From Wenzhouxiangella sp042310355 (GTDB taxonomy: Bacteria > Pseudomonadota > Gammaproteobacteria > Xanthomonadales > Wenzhouxiangellaceae): a stretch of 64,000 bases of DNA. Shown one piece after another: positions 1 to 6,574 of this stretch. Made by a program: the position numbers and the translations under genes. The stretch spans positions 62,001-126,000 of the forward strand of contig NZ_JBHJMR010000009.1 of assembly GCF_042310355.1 (NCBI RefSeq). The letters are read 5' to 3'. The notes beneath the pieces were generated by a model, which had not been told where the DNA came from, made no database searches, and saw only the letters and a list, made by a program, of their open reading frames with translations. The stretch's first letter is position 1. Every line of letters begins with the position of its first letter.

Positions 1-322
1 CCGGCAGATCGCCTGCATTGCGATGCCGGTCGACCAATTGCAGGGCCTCGGCTCCGATGCGCGGCATGATCTTCTCTTCAAGAAAGCGATGACGCCATTC
101 TTCCAGCAGCGCCCGGGGATGCGCGGCGAGCGGTTGCAAGGCAAAACCGAGGAACTCATTGATATCCAGTTCGCCGTCCTTGTAAACCTGATAGAAGCGC
201 TCGTTCTCCGAGCGATACCAGTCCCCGTCGACCACCCCGAGCTCGACCAGAAACTCGCCCCACAGGTAGTCGCTGTCGCCGTCCAGGAGGGTGTTGTCGA
301 GGTCGAAAAGGGCCAGATTCAT
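1..322 (-). CDS. HAD-superfamily IB hydrolase (SerB-like phosphatase), C-terminus cut by window edge
   Basis: The N-terminal 107 residues are present; the gene runs off the left edge. The start ATG is at 322 and is followed almost at once by the HAD motif I, DLDNTLLDGDSD (residues 7-18), in which the first Asp is the phosphorylated nucleophile and the second the acid/base. The rest fits the helical cap of subfamily IB (phosphoserine-phosphatase-like) hydrolases, with an acidic/aromatic stretch around residues 30-60. The substrate cannot be told from this part; these proteins dephosphorylate small phosphomonoesters in the cytoplasm. It is divergent from the SdpR/SdpI pair, with about 200 bp between them. 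The family call is firm; the specific function is not. Confidence 0.8.
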   Translation of the reverse strand, partial: MNLALFDLDNTLLDGDSDYLWGEFLVELGVVDGDWYRSENERFYQVYKDGELDINEFLGFALQPLAAHPRALLEEWRHRFLEEKIMPRIGAEALQLVDRHRNAGDLP

Positions 323-488
323 TGCTGGGTTGCTCCGGTGCGCCGAAAGGGTCGCGTTATTGTCCTTGATCGGGCCAATCTCCGCAGGGGGGGATCCAGC
401 AGGGCTGGCAGCTAAGTTTGGTCGCCGACGAAGCACCCGTGGACCTGAAACTGGGCCAGCATCCCAAGCTTGATACCTTAATTTAGCA

Positions 489-517
489 TTGACGCTAATT
501 AGCGTCTAGTGTAAATT
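489..517 (+). promoter_or_regulatory. Promoter with perfect 16-bp palindromic operator before the sdpR-like gene
   Basis: A TTGACG -35 box at 489-494 and a TAAATT -10 box at 512-517 are 17 bp apart. The perfect palindrome GACGCTAATTAGCGTC (491-506) fills the spacer and overlaps the -35 box. This is where an ArsR-type dimer would block RNA polymerase, so autorepression by the next gene is the natural reading. The expected transcription start lies within a base or two of the ATG at 525, so the mRNA may be leaderless. The boxes and palindrome are seen; the repression is inferred. Confidence 0.65.
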
Positions 518-524
518 TGGTGGC

Positions 525-803
525 ATGGTCGACGTATACCAGGCACTGGCCCATCCCGTTCGACGCGCGGTTCTCAGGAAGCTGAGGAACGGGCCGGTGT
601 CTGCGGGCGACCTTGCAGCGGATTTTCCCGTGTCGAAACCGACGATGTCACGTCATTTCGCCGCCCTGAAAGACGCGGGCCTGATCCACGCCGAACGCGA
701 CGGAACGACAATCCGCTACCGGCTGAATGTTTCGGTGGCCGAGGAAGCGCTGAGCGGTCTGATGGATCTGTTCGGTGCCGGCAAGCCACGACAAGAGGAG
801 TAA
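525..803 (+). CDS. ArsR-type autorepressor, SdpR family
   Basis: A 92-residue winged helix-turn-helix protein. The order is typical of SdpR autorepressors: an N-terminal helix with LAHPVRRAVLRKL (residues 7-19), a recognition helix around SKPTMSRHFAALKDAGL (37-53), and a beta wing (residues 55-66). There is no cysteine metal-binding motif, so it is not a metal sensor. It lies 6 bp upstream of an SdpI-family gene, the same partnership as in Bacillus sdpRI, where membrane SdpI sequesters the repressor when a toxin is present. Likely a cytoplasmic dimer binding the palindrome at 491-506. The family assignment is strong; the inducing signal is unknown. Confidence 0.88.
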   Translation: MVDVYQALAHPVRRAVLRKLRNGPVSAGDLAADFPVSKPTMSRHFAALKDAGLIHAERDGTTIRYRLNVSVAEEALSGLMDLFGAGKPRQEE

Positions 804-809
804 ATCACG

Positions 810-1508
810 ATGATTCGCAAAGGTCTGATCGGATCGATTCCGCTGCTCATCCTGATCGGCGCGCTCGGTGCTGCCGGGTGGTTCATGGTGCCGGCCGGCG
901 AGGCGGTCGCGGTGCACTGGGGCACGGGCGGCGAAGTCAACCGCACCGGCGGCCGGCTCGAAGCCTTCGTCTTTATGCCCATCCTCGCGCTGGGCCTGAC
1001 GCTCATATTCGTCGTGGCGCCCTACATCGATCCCCGCGGTCGCAACCTCGAAAAATCGTCGGCGCTGTGGCTGACGGCCTGGCTCGGCACGCTGGTCGTT
1101 CTTGCCATCGCCCAGGGCGTGATCACGTTGTCGGCAATCGGACTGATCGAGGCCGGCAGCGCGACGATGCCGCGGATCATCGCCAGCCTCGTCGCCTTGT
1201 TCATCATCGTCATCGGCAACTTCCTGAGCAAGGCGCGCCCCAACTGGTTCGCCGGCATCCGCACCCCCTGGACCCTGTCGTCCGACCGCAGCTGGGACGT
1301 CACCCACCGCTGGGCCGCGCGCCTGTTCATCGCCGCCGGCCTGGGCTCGCTGGCTGCCGTCTGGCTGACCGACAAAGACACGGGCTGGATGATCATGTTG
1401 GCGGCAATCCTGTTCGCCGCCCTCCTTCCCGTCGGTCTGTCCTACTTCGTCTGGCGAGCCGATCCTCGACGAGAGACATACAGCGCGCAGACGGGCAAGA
1501 AAGACTGA
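810..1508 (+). CDS. SdpI-family membrane protein (DUF1648 + SdpI domains)
   Basis: A 232-residue integral membrane protein with about six hydrophobic segments. The N-terminal part carries the DUF1648 signature VAVHWGTGGEVNRTG near residues 33-47. The C-terminal part carries the SdpI core, NWFAGIRTPWTLSSDRSWDV (residues 147-166), an extracytoplasmic/loop motif typical of immunity-type SdpI proteins. It follows the autorepressor by 6 bp, so the two are co-transcribed. In Bacillus, SdpI both confers resistance to the SdpC toxin and senses it. No SdpC-like gene is nearby, so immunity or general envelope-stress sensing is only inferred. Confidence 0.88.
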   Translation: MIRKGLIGSIPLLILIGALGAAGWFMVPAGEAVAVHWGTGGEVNRTGGRLEAFVFMPILALGLTLIFVVAPYIDPRGRNLEKSSALWLTAWLGTLVVLAIAQGVITLSAIGLIEAGSATMPRIIASLVALFIIVIGNFLSKARPNWFAGIRTPWTLSSDRSWDVTHRWAARLFIAAGLGSLAAVWLTDKDTGWMIMLAAILFAALLPVGLSYFVWRADPRRETYSAQTGKKD

Positions 1509-1521
1509 AAAGGTCGCACTT

Positions 1522-2136
1522 CTACCGGTCAGGCTTGCGTCCGGTGATCATCGCGCGGACCAGGTTCTCCTTGTGGAGACGACTGGCAACCACCACGCCC
1601 ACGACGTGAACGACGACGAGGCCGAGCATCACGTTGACGAGCACTTCGTGGGCTTCTTCCCAGAAATGCTCGTCAGCGGACCAGAGTGCCCGGGCACCGC
1701 CCTCGCCCGCCTCGACAACCCAGCCGGCCAGCGGTCCGGCCTGTTCCTCCAGCGCGTAGAGCACGAGACCGCTGAAAGCGAGCGCGCCCATGCAGGCGAG
1801 CAACAGCAGGATCATGATGCCACCGGCGGGATTGTGGCCACGGTAGTGCCTGGCCTTGCCGCGGACCATATTGCCCAGGTATTGCCAGACCGTCGCCGGC
1901 GAACGGACAAAATCCCCGAAGCGGGCGTGCTCGGAACCCACGAAGCCCCAGAGCACCCGAAGCAACACGATGGCCAGCAGCGTGTAGCCGATCCACACGT
2001 GCAGTGTCATCACCTCGTCTTCCATGATGTAGTTGATGAAAAAGCCGACCACCAGCAACCAGTGGCCGATGCGAACCGCCGGATCCCAGACGCGTGTCGA
2101 CGAAGAGTTTTCCTGATGGCTCATGTGATGGCTCAT
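1522..2136 (-). CDS. Cytochrome b561/b6-type transmembrane electron carrier
   Basis: A 204-residue four-helix membrane protein of the cytochrome b/b6 (Ni/Fe-hydrogenase b-type) family. Heme-ligand histidines are visible in the helices RIGHWLLVV, LHVWIGYTLL and VNVMLGLVVVHVVGVVVAS. The start at 2136 (MSHHMSHQ) is chosen because the longer open frame from 2190 adds 18 residues unlike the family; no strong ribosome site decides between them. The protein would pass electrons between quinol and a periplasmic or cytoplasmic partner, often a diheme cytochrome c, which is not encoded here. It converges on the SdpI gene with 13 bp between stops and is divergent from the LuxR-type gene. Confidence 0.82.
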   Translation of the reverse strand: MSHHMSHQENSSSTRVWDPAVRIGHWLLVVGFFINYIMEDEVMTLHVWIGYTLLAIVLLRVLWGFVGSEHARFGDFVRSPATVWQYLGNMVRGKARHYRGHNPAGGIMILLLLACMGALAFSGLVLYALEEQAGPLAGWVVEAGEGGARALWSADEHFWEEAHEVLVNVMLGLVVVHVVGVVVASRLHKENLVRAMITGRKPDR

Positions 2137-2231
2137 GGCGATGATCCGTAGAATTGACTGGGGGCAAGCATGTACCCACCCTGCATTCATTAGAATCCGG
2201 CAAATGACCTGTCGGCCACGAGACCCCCAAT

Positions 2232-2804
2232 ATGTCGAATGACAGATTCACCTCCCCCGGAACGCCGCTGCTGCTGATCGTGTTCGGCGCAATCGCGGTG
2301 CTGATCGGCTGGGATCTCCTGTCGGACTCCGCCGAGGGCGTCGACCCGATCCACGTGCTGGTGGAATTGGCTCTGCTGGTGCTGGCGGCAAGCATGTTCG
2401 CCTGGCTGCTGATGCTGGTCATCCGAGGACGCCAACAGTTGAGTTGGATGAACACCCGACTCGATTCGGCCCGCGTTGAATCGCGCCGCTGGAGAGAACG
2501 CTACCGGTCCACCATACGGGGATTGAGCGAAGCCATCCAGGATCAATTCGAGACCTGGCAGTTAAGCAAGGCCGAAGCCGAGATCGCCCTGCTCCTGCTC
2601 AAGGGCCTGAGCCTGAAGGAGATTGCCACCGTGCGCGAGACCGGGGAGCGAACGGTGCGCGAACAAGCGCGCGCCGTCTACCGCAAGGCCGGGCTGGCCG
2701 GCCGCTCGGAACTGTCGGCTTTCTTCCTCGAGGACCTCCTGCTGCCCGATCCGGAGGCCATGCCCGAAGACCCGACGACCGTCAGATCCGACCGCCGCCC
2801 TTGA
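2232..2804 (+). CDS. Membrane-anchored LuxR-type transcriptional regulator
   Basis: 190 residues. Two transmembrane helices (about residues 12-31 and 41-64) are followed by a charged linker and a LuxR/GerE-type helix-turn-helix at about residues 112-165. The motif LSKAEAEIALLLLKGLSLKE leads into RETGERTVREQARAVYRKAGL. There is no receiver domain, so the signal would be sensed in or near the membrane. The gene is divergent from the cytochrome b gene, which may be its target (inference from position). Its 3' end overlaps the convergent TerB-like gene by 23 bp. Confidence 0.8.
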   Translation: MSNDRFTSPGTPLLLIVFGAIAVLIGWDLLSDSAEGVDPIHVLVELALLVLAASMFAWLLMLVIRGRQQLSWMNTRLDSARVESRRWRERYRSTIRGLSEAIQDQFETWQLSKAEAEIALLLLKGLSLKEIATVRETGERTVREQARAVYRKAGLAGRSELSAFFLEDLLLPDPEAMPEDPTTVRSDRRP

Positions 2805-3762
2805 CCATGCTCATGACCTGGCTCATGTCGAGGTTCTGGGCCTTGTGCTCGATCTGCGGTATGAACTCGCTCTGCTTCTGCTTGGCCGAGCCGAGCATCT
2901 CGTTGAAAGTCGACTTGAGCAACTCGGTGCTCATCTGCCGGCCGCCGGCGTAATAGCGCCGCGCCACATGACCCAGGGCATAGGTCGTGGCGAAAGAGAA
3001 CGCCATGCCGGTCGCCGAGCGGCCCACGCGACCGACGCCGCGCCCCGCCATTCCGCCCAGCAGACCGCCGATGAGCTTGCGGCCGAACTGCTCGAGGTAT
3101 TGCGAGGTCATGCCCACGCCCAGGGTGGCCAGGAATTCCTTGATGTGGCCGCGATCGAGCTCGACGCCGTATTCCTTGCCGATGCCGAAGACCATGCGGA
3201 TCTGCAACGGAATGATCGCCATCGACGCCCAGGACTGCGGCAGCAGTTCCAGCGCCCCATTGAGGATCGAATAGTTGAGGATGGTCTTGTCCATGGCCAC
3301 CTCGTCAACCGCCGTGGCGCTGCCGATCGGCGGCTGGGTGGCTGCCGCTTTCGACACCGTTGCCGGCGCGGCGGCCTCGACCATGTCCACGACGCGGTCG
3401 GCCTCGTGCTCGATCTGTGCCGATTCGTCGGCATCCATGCCCAGTAGTCCGCGCAACCGGTCGAGGAACCGACGCTCGTCGTCGGTCATGCGGCCATCGG
3501 CATCGCATACGCCCACCGCCATTTCGTAGGCCAGGTGCTTCTCGCCGGGGTCCGTGAGCAAACCGGCCGAATCGGCAAGGCTCACGCGCTTGAGCAGCAC
3601 GTCCTGGTAGAGCGCGCGCAGATCCGGCGCGTTCTCGCCCGAGAGCGACTCGGCGATATTGCGGATTTCCTCGCGTTCGTGCTCGTGCTTGGCGCCGTCG
3701 GCAAAGGCGGCGAACAGGGCGATGGTCAAAAGCGCGCCGTCGCGCTCGCGGGTGTCGGTCAT
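2782..3762 (-). CDS. TerB-like / DUF697 (YcjF-type) protein
   Basis: 326 residues. The N-terminal ~110 residues form a TerB/DjlA-like helical domain with the acidic motif VCDADGRMTDDERRFLDRL. The C-terminal half (about 160-300) resembles DUF697, with hydrophobic Gly-rich segments (IGGLLGGMAGRGVGRVG) that can associate with the membrane. The start at 3762 is supported by AGGAGG five bases upstream; the longer frame to 3819 lacks one. TerB-like domains occur in tellurite and envelope-stress proteins, but tellurite resistance itself is not implied. It is a single gene, convergent with the LuxR-type gene and divergent from the sigma factor. Confidence 0.7.
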   Translation of the reverse strand: MTDTRERDGALLTIALFAAFADGAKHEHEREEIRNIAESLSGENAPDLRALYQDVLLKRVSLADSAGLLTDPGEKHLAYEMAVGVCDADGRMTDDERRFLDRLRGLLGMDADESAQIEHEADRVVDMVEAAAPATVSKAAATQPPIGSATAVDEVAMDKTILNYSILNGALELLPQSWASMAIIPLQIRMVFGIGKEYGVELDRGHIKEFLATLGVGMTSQYLEQFGRKLIGGLLGGMAGRGVGRVGRSATGMAFSFATTYALGHVARRYYAGGRQMSTELLKSTFNEMLGSAKQKQSEFIPQIEHKAQNLDMSQVMSMVKGGGRI

Positions 3763-3919
3763 CGATGCCTCCTTGGGCTTTCTGAAATGATTAGTACGGC
3801 CTCCGGGCGGCAACTTCAAGGACCCGCGTCATCGGCGTGACAGGCGCACCGTGATACGATCCGGTGACCAGCGCGGTTGCGGGGTTGAGGGATCCCGCCC
3901 GCGCCGACGGGGACAGCAT

Positions 3920-4516
3920 GTGAACGACGCTCAGCAGACCGAAGATCGGGCCGTGGACCTGGCCCTGCGAATCCGGCGGGGCGACCGGAGTGCCGAAGAG
4001 GCGCTGGCCGGTTTTTATGGCCCGAAGATCGAGTTCGTCCTGCGCCGGCACGTACGCGAACCCTCACTGGCCGCCGACCTGCGCCAGGAAGCGCTGATGG
4101 TGGTCATCCAGCGCCTTCGCGATGAGGGCCTGGCCGAACCCGAGAAGCTTGCCGCCTTCCTGTACCAAACTGCCATCAACCTGGCCAAGGGTGAGGCGCG
4201 CACCTACTTTCGCCGAAACACCCATCCGGATTTCGAGGCCGTCGAGCGCGCCGCCACCCGCGAGCCGCTACTGGTCGATCGTCTCGAACGACGCGAACTC
4301 GGCAAGATCGTTCAAACCCTGCTCGACGAACTCGGCCAGGAGCGCGATCGCGAGATCCTGCGCCGCTTCTACCTGCGCGAGGAAGCCAAGGAGAGCATCT
4401 GCGCCTCGCTGGAACTGACCCCGGCGCATTTCGACCGCGTGCTCTATCGCGCCAGGCAGCGGTTTCGCCAGATCCTGGAAGCCCGCCTGGGTGACGGCAA
4501 CCTGATCGTCCGCTGA
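3920..4516 (+). CDS. ECF RNA polymerase sigma factor
   Basis: 198 residues from a GTG at 3920, preceded by GGGGA; an ATG at 3851 would add 23 residues unlike the family. Region 2 is seen in DLRQEALMVVIQRLRDEG and AFLYQTAINLAKGEARTYFRR. Region 4 carries the helix-turn-helix ILRRFYLREEAKESICASLE followed by FDRVLYRARQRFRQIL. It directs RNA polymerase to specific promoters. It heads a same-strand cluster containing a membrane anti-sigma-like protein, two secreted proteins and a CHAT protein, which are its likely targets or controllers. It resembles the extracytoplasmic-function sigma factors found with TPR/CHAT or kinase genes in Xanthomonadales. Confidence 0.85.
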   Translation: MNDAQQTEDRAVDLALRIRRGDRSAEEALAGFYGPKIEFVLRRHVREPSLAADLRQEALMVVIQRLRDEGLAEPEKLAAFLYQTAINLAKGEARTYFRRNTHPDFEAVERAATREPLLVDRLERRELGKIVQTLLDELGQERDREILRRFYLREEAKESICASLELTPAHFDRVLYRARQRFRQILEARLGDGNLIVR

Positions 4517-4522
4517 CCCGCC

Positions 4523-4588
4523 ATGGATGAGAGATTCGAAGCCATGAAGACAGTACTACCCATGCCACGCAACGGTGATTCCGCATGA
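4523..4588 (+). CDS. Possible 21-residue leader ORF coupled to the anti-sigma gene
   Basis: A small frame between the sigma factor and the anti-sigma-like gene begins MDERFEAMK. Its TGA overlaps the next ATG in the sequence ATGA (4585-4588), the classic arrangement for translational coupling. No good ribosome site precedes its ATG. The downstream ATG at 4585 also lacks a clear site, which would make coupling useful. This may equally be chance in a short gap. Confidence 0.25.
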   Translation: MDERFEAMKTVLPMPRNGDSA

Positions 4589-5217
4589 GCGATGCACCCG
4601 AAGACCGGAATCGTCGCGTCGAGGAATATGTGCGGGGGCATGCCGACGACGAGACCGCGCGCCAATTGGAAATCGAGATGCTCGAGGACGACGACCTGTT
4701 CGAACGGGTACAGACCGAAGACCTGCTCAGGCGGGGCTTCGAGGAGACCGAACGCGTCGCTTCCTCCGATCGGCCAAAGCGCCAATCCGGTAGCACGCCC
4801 CTGCCCCGCCTCGGCTGGGCGCTGGCGGCATCCTTCGCGGCCGTAACTGTGGCGCTCGGACTCTATTCGTCACAGCTAAACGAGCGAATCGACAATCTCC
4901 AGGCACCGAGCGCCGGAATTCCAGTGGTCACGCTTTTTGAACAGCGCAGCCTGCTTCCGGAACCCGCCGACTCCACGCTTCAACTGACCGGCCATAAGGG
5001 GCCGGCACTACTGGAGATCGATGTTTCCGGCTATTCGCACGCATCTTTCCAGCTCGAGCTCGTACGCGACGAAGGAAACCTGATCTGGGAAGCGCAGACT
5101 CCGGACGAACGCGGTTATCTCACCGTAATGTTGCCGGAAGCTGGGGAGCTAAAATCGATCGTCGTCCGTTCTCCAGGCGGTCAAACTTTGAAGTCCTACA
5201 AATTGAGGGAGCACTAA
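4585..5217 (+). CDS. Membrane anti-sigma-factor-like protein
   Basis: 210 residues: a charged N-terminal cytoplasmic helix region (1-70) with repeated Asp/Glu, one transmembrane helix (about 78-97, WALAASFAAVTVALGLY), and a periplasmic beta-rich domain (about 125-210) like those of FecR/RskA-style or zf-HC2-lacking anti-sigma proteins. The Zn-binding HxxxCxxC motif is absent. Its position right after an ECF sigma factor and its topology suggest it holds the sigma factor at the membrane until a periplasmic signal. The function is inferred from context and topology, not from a recognised domain. Confidence 0.6.
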   Translation: MSDAPEDRNRRVEEYVRGHADDETARQLEIEMLEDDDLFERVQTEDLLRRGFEETERVASSDRPKRQSGSTPLPRLGWALAASFAAVTVALGLYSSQLNERIDNLQAPSAGIPVVTLFEQRSLLPEPADSTLQLTGHKGPALLEIDVSGYSHASFQLELVRDEGNLIWEAQTPDERGYLTVMLPEAGELKSIVVRSPGGQTLKSYKLREH

Positions 5218-5220
5218 GCC

Positions 5221-5829
5221 ATGTTGAAGCATGTATACACCGCGTCAGTCCTGGCGCTGATAACGTTCGCCACTAGTGTCGACGCACAAGACCCGGCCCT
5301 GGTCGGGTTCGACTGGGAAGTCACTTTCTGCACGAGCGCCAACGCGTCCAGTCCATGCACCGACGTCCGCAAACCAAAGCCGGGATCGCGACTCGGTATT
5401 CACTTCAAGGACGGTCTTCAGTTTCGTTTCTCGACACCGGTTCCCGAGGGGTTCCTACGACTCGCCGGCCGCTCACTGGACTTCGATCTGGACGAGAACC
5501 CGCCACGCGTTGCCATCACGTTTCTCGACTACGGGGAGGACGGTAATGAAGAAATGAAGACGGCGATCATCTCTGCCCTGCATATCGATGGAGCACCGGA
5601 AGGCGAGGAACTGAACGAATGCGTAGAGTACTTGCGACAGCGCTTTGGTCAGGGATTCTCCGAGACACAAGCCCAATCGGAGTGCGAACGAGATTCCCTG
5701 GTCTACTGGCAGATTCTGCCCGGAGATCACACCACTTTTGTTGAAGTCGACTGGGGCGAAATTCAGCCCTACGGGCCACCGGGAAGCGGACACGGTACCG
5801 GCAGCGACGGCGGCGGGCAATCGAATTGA
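5221..5829 (+). CDS. Secreted protein with C-terminal GPPGSGHGTGSD tail (paralogue A)
   Basis: 202 residues starting with a signal peptide that cleaves near VDAQ (about residue 23). The mature part has at least four cysteines (for example TFCTSANASSPCTD and ECVEYL) that could form disulfides in the periplasm or outside. I recognise no domain. The tail reads YGPPGSGHGTGSDGGGQSN and is shared with the next gene. It begins 3 bp after the anti-sigma-like gene, so it is co-transcribed with it. A role as ligand, substrate or effector of the downstream CHAT protein is a hypothesis from position and the shared motif. Confidence 0.65.
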   Translation: MLKHVYTASVLALITFATSVDAQDPALVGFDWEVTFCTSANASSPCTDVRKPKPGSRLGIHFKDGLQFRFSTPVPEGFLRLAGRSLDFDLDENPPRVAITFLDYGEDGNEEMKTAIISALHIDGAPEGEELNECVEYLRQRFGQGFSETQAQSECERDSLVYWQILPGDHTTFVEVDWGEIQPYGPPGSGHGTGSDGGGQSN

Positions 5830-5973
5830 TTGCGAGAACGAGCGCATATAAGTTCGGAGCATGTAGCGAATTGTCGGGCGCTAATTCCGGCATCCGATAC
5901 TGATAGGCTCAGTTTTTGCTGACCGATAAACTCGATAGAAGACTAGTTGCTACAACTACAGAAGGAGCGATCC

Positions 5974-6570
5974 ATGATCTTGAGAAGAACCATTCTTACC
6001 ATAGGGCTTTTGCTGGCAGTACTTTCACTACCAGTTCATGCCCAGTCTCAGACGACTGAGCTCTTTGGCCAAACTTGGCATATCATCGGCTGCAACAAGC
6101 TGTCAGGTGGCCTTTGTGAGGAACAACTTGAGAACCCTCTTATGCCCGGCGACATGATCCAGGTCGATCGGCTCTCATCAGGACTAGTATCTTTTATCAT
6201 TGTTGACTACGACACTCAGGGAAGCGCCCAAGTGCACTCTCTGGACGGGATGCTGCACAATCCTCAGCAATCAGACGAAGCCCAAGAGATTCGAGTCAGG
6301 TTTTGGGACCAACCGAACGGGAGCAGCACCGGAGAATGGAAGGAGCTTACCATTCATTCTCTGAGCAACGACGCCGAATCATGTGAGTCGGATTTGGCTC
6401 AGTTTTGGGGGTCCGAACCACCCGAAGAGATTCTCTTCAGCACTTGCAAGAACTCTTCGGGCCATAGAGTCTATTGGCGTGTAAATACCCTCGGAATCGG
6501 CGAGCCCGTTGAAATAAGCGGCCCCCCGGGCGATGGGCATGGCACTGGCAGCGATGAGCCGCAAAACTGA
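5974..6570 (+). CDS. Secreted protein with C-terminal GPPGDGHGTGSD tail (paralogue B)
   Basis: 198 residues. The start at 5974 is fixed by GAAGGAG seven bases upstream; an ATG at 5947 would spoil the signal peptide (MILRRTILTIGLLLAVLSLP, cleaved near AQS). The mature part has cysteines at IIGCNKLSGGLCEE, ESCESD and FSTCKN. It shares little obvious sequence with paralogue A except a VYW motif in the C-terminal third and the tail GPPGDGHGTGSD. GC content is visibly lower than in its neighbours, suggesting separate acquisition or relaxed selection. It sits between paralogue A and the CHAT gene on the same strand, 144 bp after A. Confidence 0.65.
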   Translation: MILRRTILTIGLLLAVLSLPVHAQSQTTELFGQTWHIIGCNKLSGGLCEEQLENPLMPGDMIQVDRLSSGLVSFIIVDYDTQGSAQVHSLDGMLHNPQQSDEAQEIRVRFWDQPNGSSTGEWKELTIHSLSNDAESCESDLAQFWGSEPPEEILFSTCKNSSGHRVYWRVNTLGIGEPVEISGPPGDGHGTGSDEPQN

Positions 6571-6574
6571 TGAA

